Assembly: GCF_016481285.1 (NCBI RefSeq)
Contig: NZ_JAENBP010000001.1
Coordinates: forward strand, 274,198-338,197
Length of the DNA: 64,000 nucleotides
Reading direction: 5' to 3'
Origin: Streptococcus zalophi
GTDB lineage: Bacteria; Bacillota; Bacilli; Lactobacillales; Streptococcaceae
The notes below the pieces were generated by a model. The model saw only the letters and a program-made list of their open reading frames with translations. It did no database searches and had not been told where the DNA came from. How positions within the stretch are numbered: position 1 is the first letter of the stretch; the number at the start of each line of letters is the position of its first letter. A program made the position numbers and the translations under genes. Below, piece by piece: positions 17,848 to 27,985 of the stretch.

Positions 17848-18555
17848 ATGTCAAACATTATCCAATTGAAAAATGTCCAAAAAATTTATCATGAGGGACA
17901 AGACGATGAAGTCAGAGCGATTGATAATATTAGTTTAAACTTAAAAAAAGGTGAATTAACGATTATTTTAGGAAATAGTGGTGCTGGCAAATCAACGCTT
18001 CTAAATATTCTTGGGGGTATGGATCAAATCAGTTCAGGGGAAATAATAGTTGATGATGAAAAAACTTCTGATTTTTCCGAAAAAATGCTCACTAGTTATC
18101 GAAGACAAGACATTGGTTTTGTTTTTCAATTTTACAACCTTATCCCAAATCTGACAGCTCTTGAAAATGTTGAATTGGCAAGTGAAATCGTTAAGAATCC
18201 TCTTGATCCTCAGCAAATGCTACTTGATGTTGGACTGAAAAATAGAAGCAATCATTTTCCTGGTCAACTCTCTGGTGGTGAACAACAACGTGTTGCAATT
18301 GCTAGAGCAATGGTTAAAAACCCAAAATTATTACTGGCTGACGAGCCTACTGGAGCACTTGATTACAAAACGAGCAAGCTGATTTTAAAACTTTTTCAAG
18401 ATTATCCTAAGAAAACTGGGAAAAATGTGATTATTGTGACGCATAATTCAGCCTTGAAAGCTATGGCAGATCATGTTATTGAACTTTCTGACGGTCGTAT
18501 TAGACATGATTATTATAATAAAGAGCCTCTTGATGTTTTTGATTTGGAGTGGTAA
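17848..18555 (+). CDS. ABC transporter ATP-binding protein (MacB/LolD type)
   Basis: A 235-residue ATPase. Seen: Walker [10 protein letters not shown] (42-50), Q-loop [20 protein letters not shown], signature LSGGEQQR, Walker [13 protein letters not shown] and H-loop VTHN. The MacB/LolD-like sequence goes with FtsX-type permeases that export peptides or lipids or drive mechanotransmission, not importers. Its last 7 nt overlap with upstream reading of the permease, whose ATG follows 2 nt after the stop. Preceded by AAAGGAG. Probably controlled by the divergent TetR protein. Confidence 0.93.
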   Translation: MSNIIQLKNVQKIYHEGQDDEVRAIDNISLNLKKGELTIILGNSGAGKSTLLNILGGMDQISSGEIIVDDEKTSDFSEKMLTSYRRQDIGFVFQFYNLIPNLTALENVELASEIVKNPLDPQQMLLDVGLKNRSNHFPGQLSGGEQQRVAIARAMVKNPKLLLADEPTGALDYKTSKLILKLFQDYPKKTGKNVIIVTHNSALKAMADHVIELSDGRIRHDYYNKEPLDVFDLEW

Positions 18556-18557
18556 GA

Positions 18558-21167
18558 ATGAAAAAACTAGCGCTTAACAGTCTAAGAACTATAAAAAGAA
18601 ATTGGACACGACTCTTATCAATCACTATTTTAATCGCCTTATCCAATTTTGTTTTGATTGGGTTATTTAGTGCAGGTCCAAATATGAGAAAGACCATTGC
18701 AGAAACTTATCAAAGAGAACACTTAGCAGATGCACACATCGTCTCAACAGATTTAATTAGTGAGGATGATAAAACGGAACTCTCAAAAGCATCTTTTATT
18801 AAAGCGATAGAATATCAGACAGTCATTGATGCCAAGCTAAATGATAAGATGATTCGTCTCGTTAGCTTACCTGAAAAAATTTCAAAATTTGATCTCACAC
18901 AAGGACGTTTACCAAAAAAAGAAGATGAAATTGCTATTGGCGAGCAATCACAACATCAACTTGGTGATACGATAACAATCATTTCAAAAAACCTCACTTC
19001 AAGCCATTTTAAAGTAGTTGGCATTGTAAAATCTTCAGAATTTATGTCCAAAACAAGCTTGGGAGTAACGCCTTTAGGGGATGGTACCATTCACTATTTT
19101 GGTGTTTTAACTAAAAACACCTTTCAAAAAACTGATAATGTAGCAAAAATTATCTTTAAAGACACTGAGAAAAAAGAGGTTTATAGCAAGACTTACAGTG
19201 TTGCTGTTGAAAAAAACATCACCTCACTCGAAAAGATAACGCAACGTTTGACCAACAAACATAGAGAATTAGCTTTAGAAGAAATTAGTAAAGCTCTAGA
19301 AGACATTGAACTTGCCCGTGACCAGTTAAAGAGTAGTAAAGAAGCAATTGAAAAACAAATAATAACTATTGAACAACTTGAAACGGGAGACATTAATACT
19401 GCTGGAATAGACGAACAATTTCAGCAAGAAAAAAAACAACTAATCGCCCACTTAGAAGAGATAAAAAATCAGGATAACAAACTAAACGAGCAGAAAATGA
19501 CTTTAGAAAATAGGAAAAAACAACTTGATTTTTTAACTCTTACTGTTGAAAATCGGTCAGAATTCTCTGTTGGTTATTCCGACTACGGCAATACCGCAAC
19601 TAGAATTGATATTTTAGCCACCATATTACCTGTCATTTTCTTTATCATTTCACTCATGGTTAGTATCACTACCATGAAACGGATGGTAACCGAAAAACGA
19701 ATTGAAATGGGCGCCTTACGATCACTCGGTTTCACCAAAAATGAAGTGATGAGAGAATTTATTATCTTTAGTGGCATAACAGCTCTCTTAGGTAGCTTGA
19801 TAGGTGCTCTTTTAGGTATTTATCTCTTACCTAAAATGATTTTCAATATTTTTTCAAATGGTAGCTATATCTTAGATGAAATGATAGTAGTTTATCAATG
19901 GCCGTTAATTAGTCTATCTTTCACCGTATCATTTTTTAGTACTTTATTAGCTGTTTATTTTGCTGCTAAAAACGAATTGAAGGAGTTTCCAAGTCAATTA
20001 ATGCACACAAAAGCTCCTCAAAAAAAGAACACAATTTTCTTGGAATCTTTCCCGCGACTTTGGCAATCTATTTCTTTTTCAAATAAGTTGACATTAAGAA
20101 ATAGCTTTCGGTATAAGTCAAGACTTTTGATGACAATCTTAGGGGTTATGTTATCAACCAGTCTTCTCATTCTAGGAATTGGTATTAAAGACAGTTTGTC
20201 ACTTTTGGTTCCCACTCAATACCAAGAAATCACTACTTATGACATGATGACACTCTTCAATCCTCATTCACTTGATTTAAAGGATTATCAAAAAACAATA
20301 GATGATTTTGCAAATCAAAAAAAGAAGATTCTTTTTAAAAATTTAAGCATTCATGATAATGGTTTTTTAGAGCCACAATCGGTTCAGTTATTTGTTGCAA
20401 ACGACCTGACTGATTATATTGCTCTAGACAATAAACCAACTGAAAAAGGAGTTGTGGTGACTCAAAAATTAGCCTCTTCTCTTGGTTTAAAAAATGGTGA
20501 TGACCTTATTGTTAAAGATCTTGAGGGCTATTCAAAAAATCTAGCTGTTATTGGTATGACTAGTAATCACGTCGGGCACATGATTTATATGACACCTGAT
20601 TACTATGAGAGTGTTTTTAAAGAAGCTTATCAAGAAAATGCTTATCTTATCAAAAGTCAAAAGGCAATCGATTCTTTTTTAAAGAAAATAACTCAATATG
20701 AAGCAAGTGTTGGCATCCTTCAAAATAAGGTCCTAAAACAAAACGTTAGAGACTTTTTAAAAGGTTTAGACGGTATTCTTATGATTATTGTCACCATTTC
20801 CATGCTTCTTGTATTGATTGTCTTATTTACCTTAACAAGCATTAACATTTCAGAGCGAGAAAAGGAATTAGCGACTATTAAAGTATTGGGGTTCTATCAA
20901 AAAGAAGTTCTTTTATATATTTTTAAAGAGACCATTCTACTAACACTAATCGGAATTTTATTTGGTATTGGTCTTGGCTATCTTCTCCACCGGTTTGTCA
21001 TGACTGTTTTACCTCCTGCTAGACTCCTAGCTATTCAAGGACTAACTTGGCATAATGTCGCTATTGCAACAGGTGCTGTCTTAAGTTTTACAATTGTTGT
21101 CATGTTGATTATGAATAGGCATATTAGAAAAATTGACATGTTGACAGCCTTAAAATCTGTGGAATAG
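18558..21167 (+). CDS. FtsX-type ABC transporter permease with extracellular coiled coil
   Basis: An 869-residue permease. Seen: one N-terminal TM (about residues 15-35), a long extracytoplasmic part with a MacB-like periplasmic region and then a coiled coil rich in E, K and Q (about 225-330), three TMs (about 345-480), a second extracellular domain (about 530-710) and three final TMs. Two FtsX domains are present, as in LPXTG-independent bacitracin or lipid exporters. The ATG at 18558 has GGAG 8 nt upstream; the in-frame GTG at 18549 is less likely. Substrate unknown; antimicrobial-compound export is a guess from TetR linkage. Confidence 0.88.
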   Translation: MKKLALNSLRTIKRNWTRLLSITILIALSNFVLIGLFSAGPNMRKTIAETYQREHLADAHIVSTDLISEDDKTELSKASFIKAIEYQTVIDAKLNDKMIRLVSLPEKISKFDLTQGRLPKKEDEIAIGEQSQHQLGDTITIISKNLTSSHFKVVGIVKSSEFMSKTSLGVTPLGDGTIHYFGVLTKNTFQKTDNVAKIIFKDTEKKEVYSKTYSVAVEKNITSLEKITQRLTNKHRELALEEISKALEDIELARDQLKSSKEAIEKQIITIEQLETGDINTAGIDEQFQQEKKQLIAHLEEIKNQDNKLNEQKMTLENRKKQLDFLTLTVENRSEFSVGYSDYGNTATRIDILATILPVIFFIISLMVSITTMKRMVTEKRIEMGALRSLGFTKNEVMREFIIFSGITALLGSLIGALLGIYLLPKMIFNIFSNGSYILDEMIVVYQWPLISLSFTVSFFSTLLAVYFAAKNELKEFPSQLMHTKAPQKKNTIFLESFPRLWQSISFSNKLTLRNSFRYKSRLLMTILGVMLSTSLLILGIGIKDSLSLLVPTQYQEITTYDMMTLFNPHSLDLKDYQKTIDDFANQKKKILFKNLSIHDNGFLEPQSVQLFVANDLTDYIALDNKPTEKGVVVTQKLASSLGLKNGDDLIVKDLEGYSKNLAVIGMTSNHVGHMIYMTPDYYESVFKEAYQENAYLIKSQKAIDSFLKKITQYEASVGILQNKVLKQNVRDFLKGLDGILMIIVTISMLLVLIVLFTLTSINISEREKELATIKVLGFYQKEVLLYIFKETILLTLIGILFGIGLGYLLHRFVMTVLPPARLLAIQGLTWHNVAIATGAVLSFTIVVMLIMNRHIRKIDMLTALKSVE

Positions 21168-21179
21168 ATTTTTAGTACT

Positions 21180-21225
21180 AAAAAACATTAAAGACTTTGG
21201 TTAATCAAAGTCTTTAATGTTTTTT
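21180..21225. terminator. bidirectional terminator between the ABC permease and htpX
   Basis: Perfect 20-bp stem 21180-21199 / 21206-21225 with a 6-nt loop, A6 at one end and T6 at the other. Confidence 0.92.
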
Positions 21226-21234
21226 ATAATAAGA

Positions 21235-22125
21235 TTACATTTTTCGTAAGCGTTCAATCCTCTCAGAAATTGGTGGGTGGGTATAAAATAACGATTTAAA
21301 GCCTTCTTTTTTCTTAGGGTCATTGATATATAAAGCAGCACTAGCACTATCAATTGGCTGAGACATGGGTGCTGATTGATCAAGTTTTTGAAGAGCATTG
21401 ATCATGCCTTGCGGATTTCTTGTTAGCTCAACACTACTAGCATCTGCTAGAAATTCTCTTTGTCTAGAGATAGCCAATTGTACCAGAGTTGCTGCTAAAG
21501 GCGCTAATAAAAGAGCAACTAACGCAAAAATCAAAATGATTATTTGAGCGCCACTACTATTTTTATTACTGCGTCTTCTACTGCCACCATAAAATAAGAT
21601 ACGACTGCCCATGGAAGATAGCATAGTAATGGCACTTGCTAAAGCTACTGCAATGGTGGAAATTCTAATATCGTAGTTTCTAATATGGCTAACCTCATGA
21701 CCCATGACTGCTTCTAATTCTTCACGATTCATGACAGCTAAAAGACCGGTTGTTGCTGCTACAGCGGCATTTTCTGGCTTTGAACCTGTCGCAAAAGCAT
21801 TTAAGGCAGGGTCATCAATGATAAACACACGTGGCATTGGAATTTGTCCAACCATTGCCATATCTTCTACAACATGATAGAGATCGGGAGCTTCTTGTGC
21901 CGTAACTTCTCTTGCTTTATTCATTGACATGACAACATTAGTTGATTGAAAAATCATACTAAAAGCATAGATAAAGCCAATCACAAAAGCAATAGCCAGA
22001 CCAGCCAAATAGTTATCAAACATCAGATAGCCAATGGCTGCACCAATAATGCCAAACAGAGCAAAAAAGACTAGCAATAATACTATAGTTCGTCTTTTAT
22101 TGCTGGCAATTTGATCAAATAGCAT
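21235..22125 (-). CDS. htpX: membrane zinc metalloprotease HtpX
   Basis: A 296-residue M48 family protease for membrane-protein quality control. Seen: two N-terminal TMs, [25 protein letters not shown], the zinc site HEVSH, two further TMs, and [24 protein letters not shown] with the third zinc ligand (Glu). It follows lemA by 14 nt, a common streptococcal pair. A terminator lies right after it. Confidence 0.96.
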   Translation of the reverse strand: MLFDQIASNKRRTIVLLLVFFALFGIIGAAIGYLMFDNYLAGLAIAFVIGFIYAFSMIFQSTNVVMSMNKAREVTAQEAPDLYHVVEDMAMVGQIPMPRVFIIDDPALNAFATGSKPENAAVAATTGLLAVMNREELEAVMGHEVSHIRNYDIRISTIAVALASAITMLSSMGSRILFYGGSRRRSNKNSSGAQIIILIFALVALLLAPLAATLVQLAISRQREFLADASSVELTRNPQGMINALQKLDQSAPMSQPIDSASAALYINDPKKKEGFKSLFYTHPPISERIERLRKM

Positions 22126-22139
22126 AATCTTCTCCTACC

Positions 22140-22691
22140 TTAAAAGTCAAACTTAACTTGAGGAACCGATTTTTCTGACTCAGGAACTTCAAGAAATTCT
22201 TTTGGTTTAAAACCAAAGATACCTGCAATCAGATTGGTAGGAAAGATTTCTAACTTCACATTATAGTTAGCAGTGGTTGTATTATAAAGTTGACGTGAAT
22301 AAGAAATTTTGTTTTCAGTATTTGTCAATTCTTCTTGTAATTTCAAAAAATTAGCATTGGCTTTTAAATCAGGATAGTTTTCAGCTACAGCAAAAATACT
22401 CGCCACTTGACGTGTTAAAGCGTCACTTGCTTTCATTGCTTCTCCTGGGGTTTTGGCACCAGCCACTCGAGAACGAAGTTCTGTCACTTTTTCTAGCGTC
22501 TTACCTTCATATTGACTATATCCCTTAACTGTTTCTATAAGGTTAGGAATAAGGTCATTACGACGTTTTAGTTGGACGTCAATTTGACTCCAAGATTCTT
22601 GTGTTTGCATTCTAGCTTTAATTAATCCATTGTAGACAGCAATAACATATAAAACTAGAACACCAACAATTCCTAATATAATATAAAACAT
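22140..22691 (-). CDS. lemA: LemA family protein
   Basis: A 183-residue LemA protein: one N-terminal TM (residues 2-20) and a long helical domain. Seen: [29 protein letters not shown] and [36 protein letters not shown], both hallmark LemA segments. Its molecular role is not known; it is regularly co-transcribed with htpX as here. GGAGAC precedes the ATG. Confidence 0.95.
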   Translation of the reverse strand: MFYIILGIVGVLVLYVIAVYNGLIKARMQTQESWSQIDVQLKRRNDLIPNLIETVKGYSQYEGKTLEKVTELRSRVAGAKTPGEAMKASDALTRQVASIFAVAENYPDLKANANFLKLQEELTNTENKISYSRQLYNTTTANYNVKLEIFPTNLIAGIFGFKPKEFLEVPESEKSVPQVKFDF

Positions 22692-22856
22692 AATAGTCTC
22701 CTTTAAATCTTTTAATATATTATAACAAATTATTAATTAAAAATCTGTTTATAATCTCCCTGTTATTCTTTATCAATAGAAGCTTTCTCTCTCTATCATA
22801 AACGGTTATTTTATGTTAAAATGATAGACGAACATTATTTTAGTAAGGAATAATCA

Positions 22857-23570
22857 ATGACACCTGAAGAATTTTATGACGCTTTAGCAGAAAAAAATAT
22901 AACTCTTTCTCAGTTTCAAAAACAACAGTTTGAGGATTATTTTCACTTCTTAATCGAATGGAATGAAAAAATCAATTTAACCACCATTACTGAAAAAAAA
23001 GAGGTCTATTTAAAACATTTTTTTGATTCGATTGCGCCGATTCTTTTTGACTTTCTCTCGAATAAACCAATAACATTACTTGATATCGGTGCTGGTGCTG
23101 GTTTTCCTAGTCTACCTATCAAAATTATTTTTCCAGACATTCAAGTGACCATTATCGACTCCTTAAATAAAAGAATTCAATTTTTAACACTTTTAGCTGA
23201 AAAATTACAGTTAAAAAGTGTCTCTTTTTACCACGGTCGCGCTGAAGATTTTGGCCAAAACAAAGCTTTTAGAGGACAATTTGATGTGGTAACTGCACGT
23301 GCTGTTGCTCGTATGTCTGTTTTATCTGAGTTGACTTTACCCTTTCTAAAAATTAATGGTCAAGTGATAGCTTTAAAAGCTAGTGCTATTGAGGAGGAAC
23401 TGTCAGATGCTAAAAATGCGCTGACAACTTTATTTGCAAAAGTAACAGAATCATTTGATTACCAACTGCCAAATGGAGATCCTAGAAATATAACACTACT
23501 TACTAAAACAAAAGAAACACCTAACCGTTTTCCAAGAAAAGCAGGTGTCCCAAATAAAAAACCACTTTAA
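22857..23570 (+). CDS. rsmG: 16S rRNA (guanine-527-N7)-methyltransferase
   Basis: A 237-residue SAM-dependent methyltransferase (GidB). Seen: N-terminal [24 protein letters not shown], the SAM site [17 protein letters not shown] and [17 protein letters not shown], all typical of RsmG; loss in other bacteria gives low-level streptomycin resistance. AAGGAAT lies before the ATG and an extended -10 TGTTAAAAT near 22815. Divergent from lemA. Confidence 0.96.
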   Translation: MTPEEFYDALAEKNITLSQFQKQQFEDYFHFLIEWNEKINLTTITEKKEVYLKHFFDSIAPILFDFLSNKPITLLDIGAGAGFPSLPIKIIFPDIQVTIIDSLNKRIQFLTLLAEKLQLKSVSFYHGRAEDFGQNKAFRGQFDVVTARAVARMSVLSELTLPFLKINGQVIALKASAIEEELSDAKNALTTLFAKVTESFDYQLPNGDPRNITLLTKTKETPNRFPRKAGVPNKKPL

Positions 23571-23618
23571 TTGACGAGCTGTGATGCCTTTTAATCACAC
23601 TTACAGGAGAATCACTCA

Positions 23619-24998
23619 ATGAAAAAATTTTTCAAACTAGCGCCTTTATCTATCACACAACGATTAAGTGCTAGTTTTCTCATCGTTATTATCATTGGTA
23701 GTTTTTTATTATCACTACCAATGATGCATTATCCTCATGCCCCAAAAACAACCTATCTTGAACATCTTTTTACATCCGCATCCATGGTTTCTGTGACAGG
23801 TTTAGCTGTCTTTCCTATAGGGGATGTTTATAATGGCTTAGGGCAAACCATTGCTATTATTTTAATGCAAATTGGTGGTCTTGGATTAGTCTCTTTAATT
23901 GCTTTTAGCTATTATACCTTAAGAAAAAAAATATCTATTACTGATCAAACCATGCTACAATCCTCTCTAAGTAAGGATTCTTCAAAGGATTTAAAACGCT
24001 ATCTCTACTCTGTTTACAAATTAACTTTTTTTGTAGAAGCTGTTTTTGCTCTAATCTTAATGATTGATTTTATTCCTCATTACGGATGGAAGAATGGCAT
24101 TTTCAACAGTATTTTTTTAGCAGTTTCAGCCTTTTGTAATGCTGGTTTTGATAATCTGGGCTCAAACAGTTTAAACTCGTTTACTCTTAATCCTATTGTT
24201 AACTTTGCTGTAGCCTTTTTAATCATTTCTGGTGGATTAGGGTTTGGTAATTGGCGTGATATCGTTCATCGCTTGCAACAATTCGTCTTTAGTCGTCCAA
24301 GAAATATTAAATTAACTATTAAAAAACTAAGTGTTCAAACAAAACTTGTTCTGTCAACAACGGTTATCATTTTAACCATCGGAACATTTTTGTCCTGGTT
24401 GTTTGAGCATGATAATCCTGCAACAATTGGGAATTACAATTTTTTCCAACAAATCATGGTTAGTTTTTTTCAAACAGTTACCATGCGTACAGCTGGTTTT
24501 TCTACGATTGATTTCACACAAACTAATTTTGCCACCAACTTCGTCTATATGGTACAAATGATTATCGGAGGTGCCCCTGGTGGTACTGCTGGTGGGGTTA
24601 AGATAACTGTTGCTGCCATTTTATTTCTATTATTTAAAGCAGAATTAAGAGGAAGAAGTGAAGTCACTTTTCATTATAGAAGTTTTTCACAACGATTAAT
24701 TAAACAAACATTAACCGTTTTAATCTTCTATTTTATCGTTTTAATGACTGGGTATCTCTTGCTATTAGAGTTTGAGAAATCTCTTAGTCCTTTTTCCCTC
24801 TTATTTGAGACAATAAGTGCTTTAGCAACGGTTGGGGTATCCATGAATTTAACCCCAGAATTATCAGATGTTGGTAGATTAATCATCATGTCTTTAATGT
24901 TTATTGGTCGAGTAGGTCCGGTTACTGTCTTATTGAGTCTAAGACAACGTCAAGAAAAAACAGTACACTACGCCAAAACAGATATATTTATTGGATAG
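23619..24998 (+). CDS. ktrB: potassium uptake channel subunit KtrB (TrkH family)
   Basis: A 459-residue membrane protein with four pseudo-repeated M1-P-M2 units. Seen: selectivity-filter-like loops SMVSVTGLAV, SAFCNAGFDNLG, TMRTAGFSTIDF and ISALATVGVSMNLT, each with the conserved glycine. It imports K+ (with Na+ coupling in relatives) and needs the cytosolic KtrA gate, encoded 15 nt downstream. Formerly annotated ntpJ in streptococci. GGAG is before the ATG. Confidence 0.94.
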   Translation: MKKFFKLAPLSITQRLSASFLIVIIIGSFLLSLPMMHYPHAPKTTYLEHLFTSASMVSVTGLAVFPIGDVYNGLGQTIAIILMQIGGLGLVSLIAFSYYTLRKKISITDQTMLQSSLSKDSSKDLKRYLYSVYKLTFFVEAVFALILMIDFIPHYGWKNGIFNSIFLAVSAFCNAGFDNLGSNSLNSFTLNPIVNFAVAFLIISGGLGFGNWRDIVHRLQQFVFSRPRNIKLTIKKLSVQTKLVLSTTVIILTIGTFLSWLFEHDNPATIGNYNFFQQIMVSFFQTVTMRTAGFSTIDFTQTNFATNFVYMVQMIIGGAPGGTAGGVKITVAAILFLLFKAELRGRSEVTFHYRSFSQRLIKQTLTVLIFYFIVLMTGYLLLLEFEKSLSPFSLLFETISALATVGVSMNLTPELSDVGRLIIMSLMFIGRVGPVTVLLSLRQRQEKTVHYAKTDIFIG

Positions 24999-25013
24999 AA
25001 AAGGAAAATAATT

Positions 25014-25685
25014 ATGAAACAAAAAATTGTAGGTGTCTTGGGTCTAGGTATTTTTGGTCGTACTATTGCTGCAGAACTAAGTGAATTTGGTCAAGAAATT
25101 ATCGCCATAGATAGTAAAGAACAACATATCCAAGAAGTAGCTGACTTTGTCAGCAAGGCTGCTATTGGTGATATTTCCGACATGGAAATCTTAAAAAATA
25201 CTGGCATTGACCAATGCGATGTTGTTATCATTGCAACAGGAAATAATCTGGAGAGCTCAGTTTTAGCTGTCATGCATTGTAAAAAACTTGGGATTCCAAG
25301 AATTATTGCTAAAGCAAGAAGCAGTCACTATGAGGAAGTGCTCTATGAAATCGGGGCTGATCTTGTTATTTCTCCTGAAAGAGAATCAGGAAAGGTTGTT
25401 GCTTCCGATATCTTAAGACACACTATTGCTGGTATTTATCACTTTGAAGGTGATGTTGCCATCGTTGAATTTAAACTGCCTAAAGAGTGGATAGGAAAAA
25501 CCGTTCAAGAATTAGATGTCCGTCGTAAATACGATCTCAATCTGATTGGTACAAGAATCAGTAAATCATCGCCACTTGATACCTCTATTCCTGTTAATGA
25601 ACCATTTGATGAAAATGCTATCATTGTTGCTATTGCAAATTCTAGAACCTTTGAAAAACATGATTATTTAGGTTATTTTAATTAA
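25014..25685 (+). CDS. ktrA: potassium uptake regulatory subunit KtrA
   Basis: A 223-residue RCK protein: N-terminal Rossmann domain VLGLGIFGRTIAAEL with the acidic end of beta2 (IAIDS) that binds NAD/ATP, and a C-terminal RCK_C domain (about residues 140-220). It forms the gating ring under KtrB. AGGAAA precedes the ATG. A consensus promoter for the next gene starts 20 nt after the stop. Confidence 0.94.
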   Translation: MKQKIVGVLGLGIFGRTIAAELSEFGQEIIAIDSKEQHIQEVADFVSKAAIGDISDMEILKNTGIDQCDVVIIATGNNLESSVLAVMHCKKLGIPRIIAKARSSHYEEVLYEIGADLVISPERESGKVVASDILRHTIAGIYHFEGDVAIVEFKLPKEWIGKTVQELDVRRKYDLNLIGTRISKSSPLDTSIPVNEPFDENAIIVAIANSRTFEKHDYLGYFN

Positions 25686-25705
25686 TTGATATTTTATGAT
25701 ACATA

Positions 25706-25734
25706 TTGACAGCCTTAAAGCATTATAATATAAT
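25706..25734 (+). promoter_or_regulatory. consensus promoter of brnQ
   Basis: TTGACA (25706-25711), 17 bp, TATAAT (25729-25734). A perfect sigma-A match. Confidence 0.85.
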
Positions 25735-25800
25735 CCTAATCATATACTTTTTTTGTAATAATTAATCTATTACCATTGCCATTATAGAAAGGGCTATCTA

Positions 25801-27189
25801 TTGAAACATACAACACAAAAAAATAAATTTCTCATCATTGGTTTTATGCTATTTGCTCTCTTTTTTGGAGCAGGTAACCTCATTTTTCCTGCCTTTTTAG
25901 GGATTTATTCTGGTGGGAATATTTGGCCAGCTGTGCTTGGTTTTCTCTTAACCGCCGTCACACTTCCCTTATTGGGTGTTATTGCCATTTCCTATACAGG
26001 ATCTACTAACCCTGAAGAGTTGGCAAAACCAATCGCAAAGCCGTATGCTATCTTTTTTTCGGTAGCTCTTTACCTTTCTATTGGACCTTTTTTTGCCATT
26101 CCAAGAACAGGTGCCACATCTTATTCAGTTGGTATCGCACCAATTTTTGGTGATAGTTTACTAACGAAATCTCTCTATGCTCTTGTCTTTTTTGGGATTT
26201 CTTATTGGCTAGCCATTAAACCTAATAAAATTGCAGAACGTATTGGTAAATACTTAACTCCTGCTCTTTTGGTCGTTATTGCTATCTTGGTCATTTTTTC
26301 ATTCATCAAACCTGCAGGCGATTTAGGTACTCCAATTGATATTGGCACTAATGTTAATGAAGCCTTTTCTAGGCTACCTTTTGTTGCTGGTATTATCCAA
26401 GGTTATGGAACGATGGATGCCTTAGCATCACTCGCTTTTTCTATTCTAGTTATTAACGCTGCTAAAAGTTTTGGTGATCAATCAAATAAAGAACTGGCTA
26501 AAACAACCATGAGTTCTGGAGTGATTGCAACTATCTTATTGGCTCTTATCTATATTTTCATCACCCGTATCGGTGCCACTTCACAAAGTTTATTCACATT
26601 TACAGATGGTCAATTCATGATGAATAACTCTGCCATTGATGGTGGTCATATCTTATCACAATCTGCTCATTATTACCTAGGACAAATCGGGCAAATCATC
26701 CTATCAATCATTATTTTTCTTGCCTGTTTAACCACTTCAACCGGTCTTATTACAGCTTGTGCGGAATATTTTAATGAATTGGTTCCTAAGATTTCTTACT
26801 TTGTCTGGGTAACCTTATTCACCATTATTGCAACAACATTCTACTTTGGTGGTCTTGCTGAAATTATCAATTGGTCAGTACCTGTTCTCTTTTTACTTTA
26901 CCCTCTCACCATTACTTTGATTTTCCTATCACTAACAAAAGAGTGGTTCAAAGGAGATCGTCTGGTTTATCAGATAACCACAGCTTTTACACTAATCCCT
27001 GCACTGTATGATGCCATTTCAACCCTAAGTGGAATGACTGGTTTCTTTACTATTTCTAAAGGGATAAAGGATTTCTTTACAACTGTCGTTCCTCTTGGAC
27101 AATATTCAATGGGATGGATTAGTTTTGCAGTCGTTGGATTTGTTATTGGCTTTATCATTTCATTAATCAAGAGAAATGCTAATCACTAA
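25801..27189 (+). CDS. brnQ: branched-chain amino acid:cation symporter BrnQ
   Basis: A 462-residue LIVCS family transporter with about 12 TMs for Leu, Ile and Val. Seen: N-terminal LFALFFGAGNLIFPAFLGIYSG, family signature FAIPRTGATSYSVGIAP, QGYGTMDALASLAFSILVINA and FLACLTTSTGLITACAEYF. The start codon is TTG at 25801 with AAAGGG at 25788-25793; no ATG exists near the conserved N-terminus. Monocistronic with a consensus promoter, so expression may be limited by the TTG start. Confidence 0.92.
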   Translation: MKHTTQKNKFLIIGFMLFALFFGAGNLIFPAFLGIYSGGNIWPAVLGFLLTAVTLPLLGVIAISYTGSTNPEELAKPIAKPYAIFFSVALYLSIGPFFAIPRTGATSYSVGIAPIFGDSLLTKSLYALVFFGISYWLAIKPNKIAERIGKYLTPALLVVIAILVIFSFIKPAGDLGTPIDIGTNVNEAFSRLPFVAGIIQGYGTMDALASLAFSILVINAAKSFGDQSNKELAKTTMSSGVIATILLALIYIFITRIGATSQSLFTFTDGQFMMNNSAIDGGHILSQSAHYYLGQIGQIILSIIIFLACLTTSTGLITACAEYFNELVPKISYFVWVTLFTIIATTFYFGGLAEIINWSVPVLFLLYPLTITLIFLSLTKEWFKGDRLVYQITTAFTLIPALYDAISTLSGMTGFFTISKGIKDFFTTVVPLGQYSMGWISFAVVGFVIGFIISLIKRNANH

Positions 27190-27215
27190 GTATCATTTTT
27201 ATTAAGATATAACAT

Positions 27216-27247
27216 AACGTCCTCTTAGCTTCTCTAAGAGGACGTTT
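27216..27247 (+). terminator. terminator after brnQ
   Basis: Perfect 13-bp stem AACGTCCTCTTAG / CTAAGAGGACGTT (27216-27228, 27234-27246), followed by a weak T stretch. Confidence 0.8.
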
Positions 27248-27255
27248 ACTATTTA

Positions 27256-27288
27256 AAAAGTACTTGCTCTAACAAGCAAGTACTTTTA
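27256..27288 (-). terminator. terminator after metI
   Basis: Stem AAAAGTACTTGCT / AGCAAGTACTTTT (27256-27268, 27275-27287). Reads as a T-ended terminator for the metQNI transcript on the minus strand. Confidence 0.8.
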
Positions 27289-27292
27289 TTTG

Positions 27293-27985
27293 TTATTTGT
27301 GACTAATTTTTTTAGTTAGGAAATCACCCAAGAATTGGACGCCAAAAATGATGAGGAGGATGCAGATGGTAGCGACCCAAGTGACATCGTTGTTGTAGCG
27401 ATTATAACCATAGGAAATGGCCACATGGCCAAGGCCTCCCGCACCAATTGCTCCAGCCATGGCAGTTTCACCAACTAAAGAGATAATGGTGACTGTTGAC
27501 ACTCGGATAATGTCTGGTAGACCTTCGGTGATATAGATGAGAACAATATCCCAAGTTGTTGCGCCTGAGGCTTGGGCGGCTTCAATCACACCTTTATCTA
27601 ACTCTGATAAAACTACCTGCACTTGTCTGACAAAAAAAGCAAACACTGCAACAGATAGTGAAATATTGGCGACATCTGGTCCGATAACAGAATTGACTAA
27701 TAATAGAGCGATAGGAAACATGATGGCTAGTAAAATGATAAAAGGAATAGCTCTAAAAATGGAAATGATTTTATCAAGAACCCAGTAAACATATTTATTT
27801 TCTAAAACACCTTGAGGAGCAGTCATCACTAATAATAAGCCTGCGCCTAAACCAAGGCTTCCCCCTATGATAAAGGGAATAATAGTCATATAAAGCGTGT
27901 AGTAAATAGCTGTTCCCCAACCATTATCACCACCCCAACCGAGTTGGTAAACATTGGGAAGATAGGTCTGAATTAACTCAATCAT
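27293..27985 (-). CDS. metI: methionine ABC transporter permease
   Basis: A 230-residue integral membrane permease with about 5-6 TMs. Seen: the EAA-loop region VIEAAQASGATTWDIVLIYITEGLPDIIRVSTVTIISLVGETAMAGAIGAGGLGHVAISYGY, which is characteristic of MetI. It directly follows metN with no gap and works with MetN and the lipoprotein MetQ to import methionine. Last gene of metQNI, closed by a hairpin. Confidence 0.95.
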   Translation of the reverse strand: MIELIQTYLPNVYQLGWGGDNGWGTAIYYTLYMTIIPFIIGGSLGLGAGLLLVMTAPQGVLENKYVYWVLDKIISIFRAIPFIILLAIMFPIALLLVNSVIGPDVANISLSVAVFAFFVRQVQVVLSELDKGVIEAAQASGATTWDIVLIYITEGLPDIIRVSTVTIISLVGETAMAGAIGAGGLGHVAISYGYNRYNNDVTWVATICILLIIFGVQFLGDFLTKKISHK

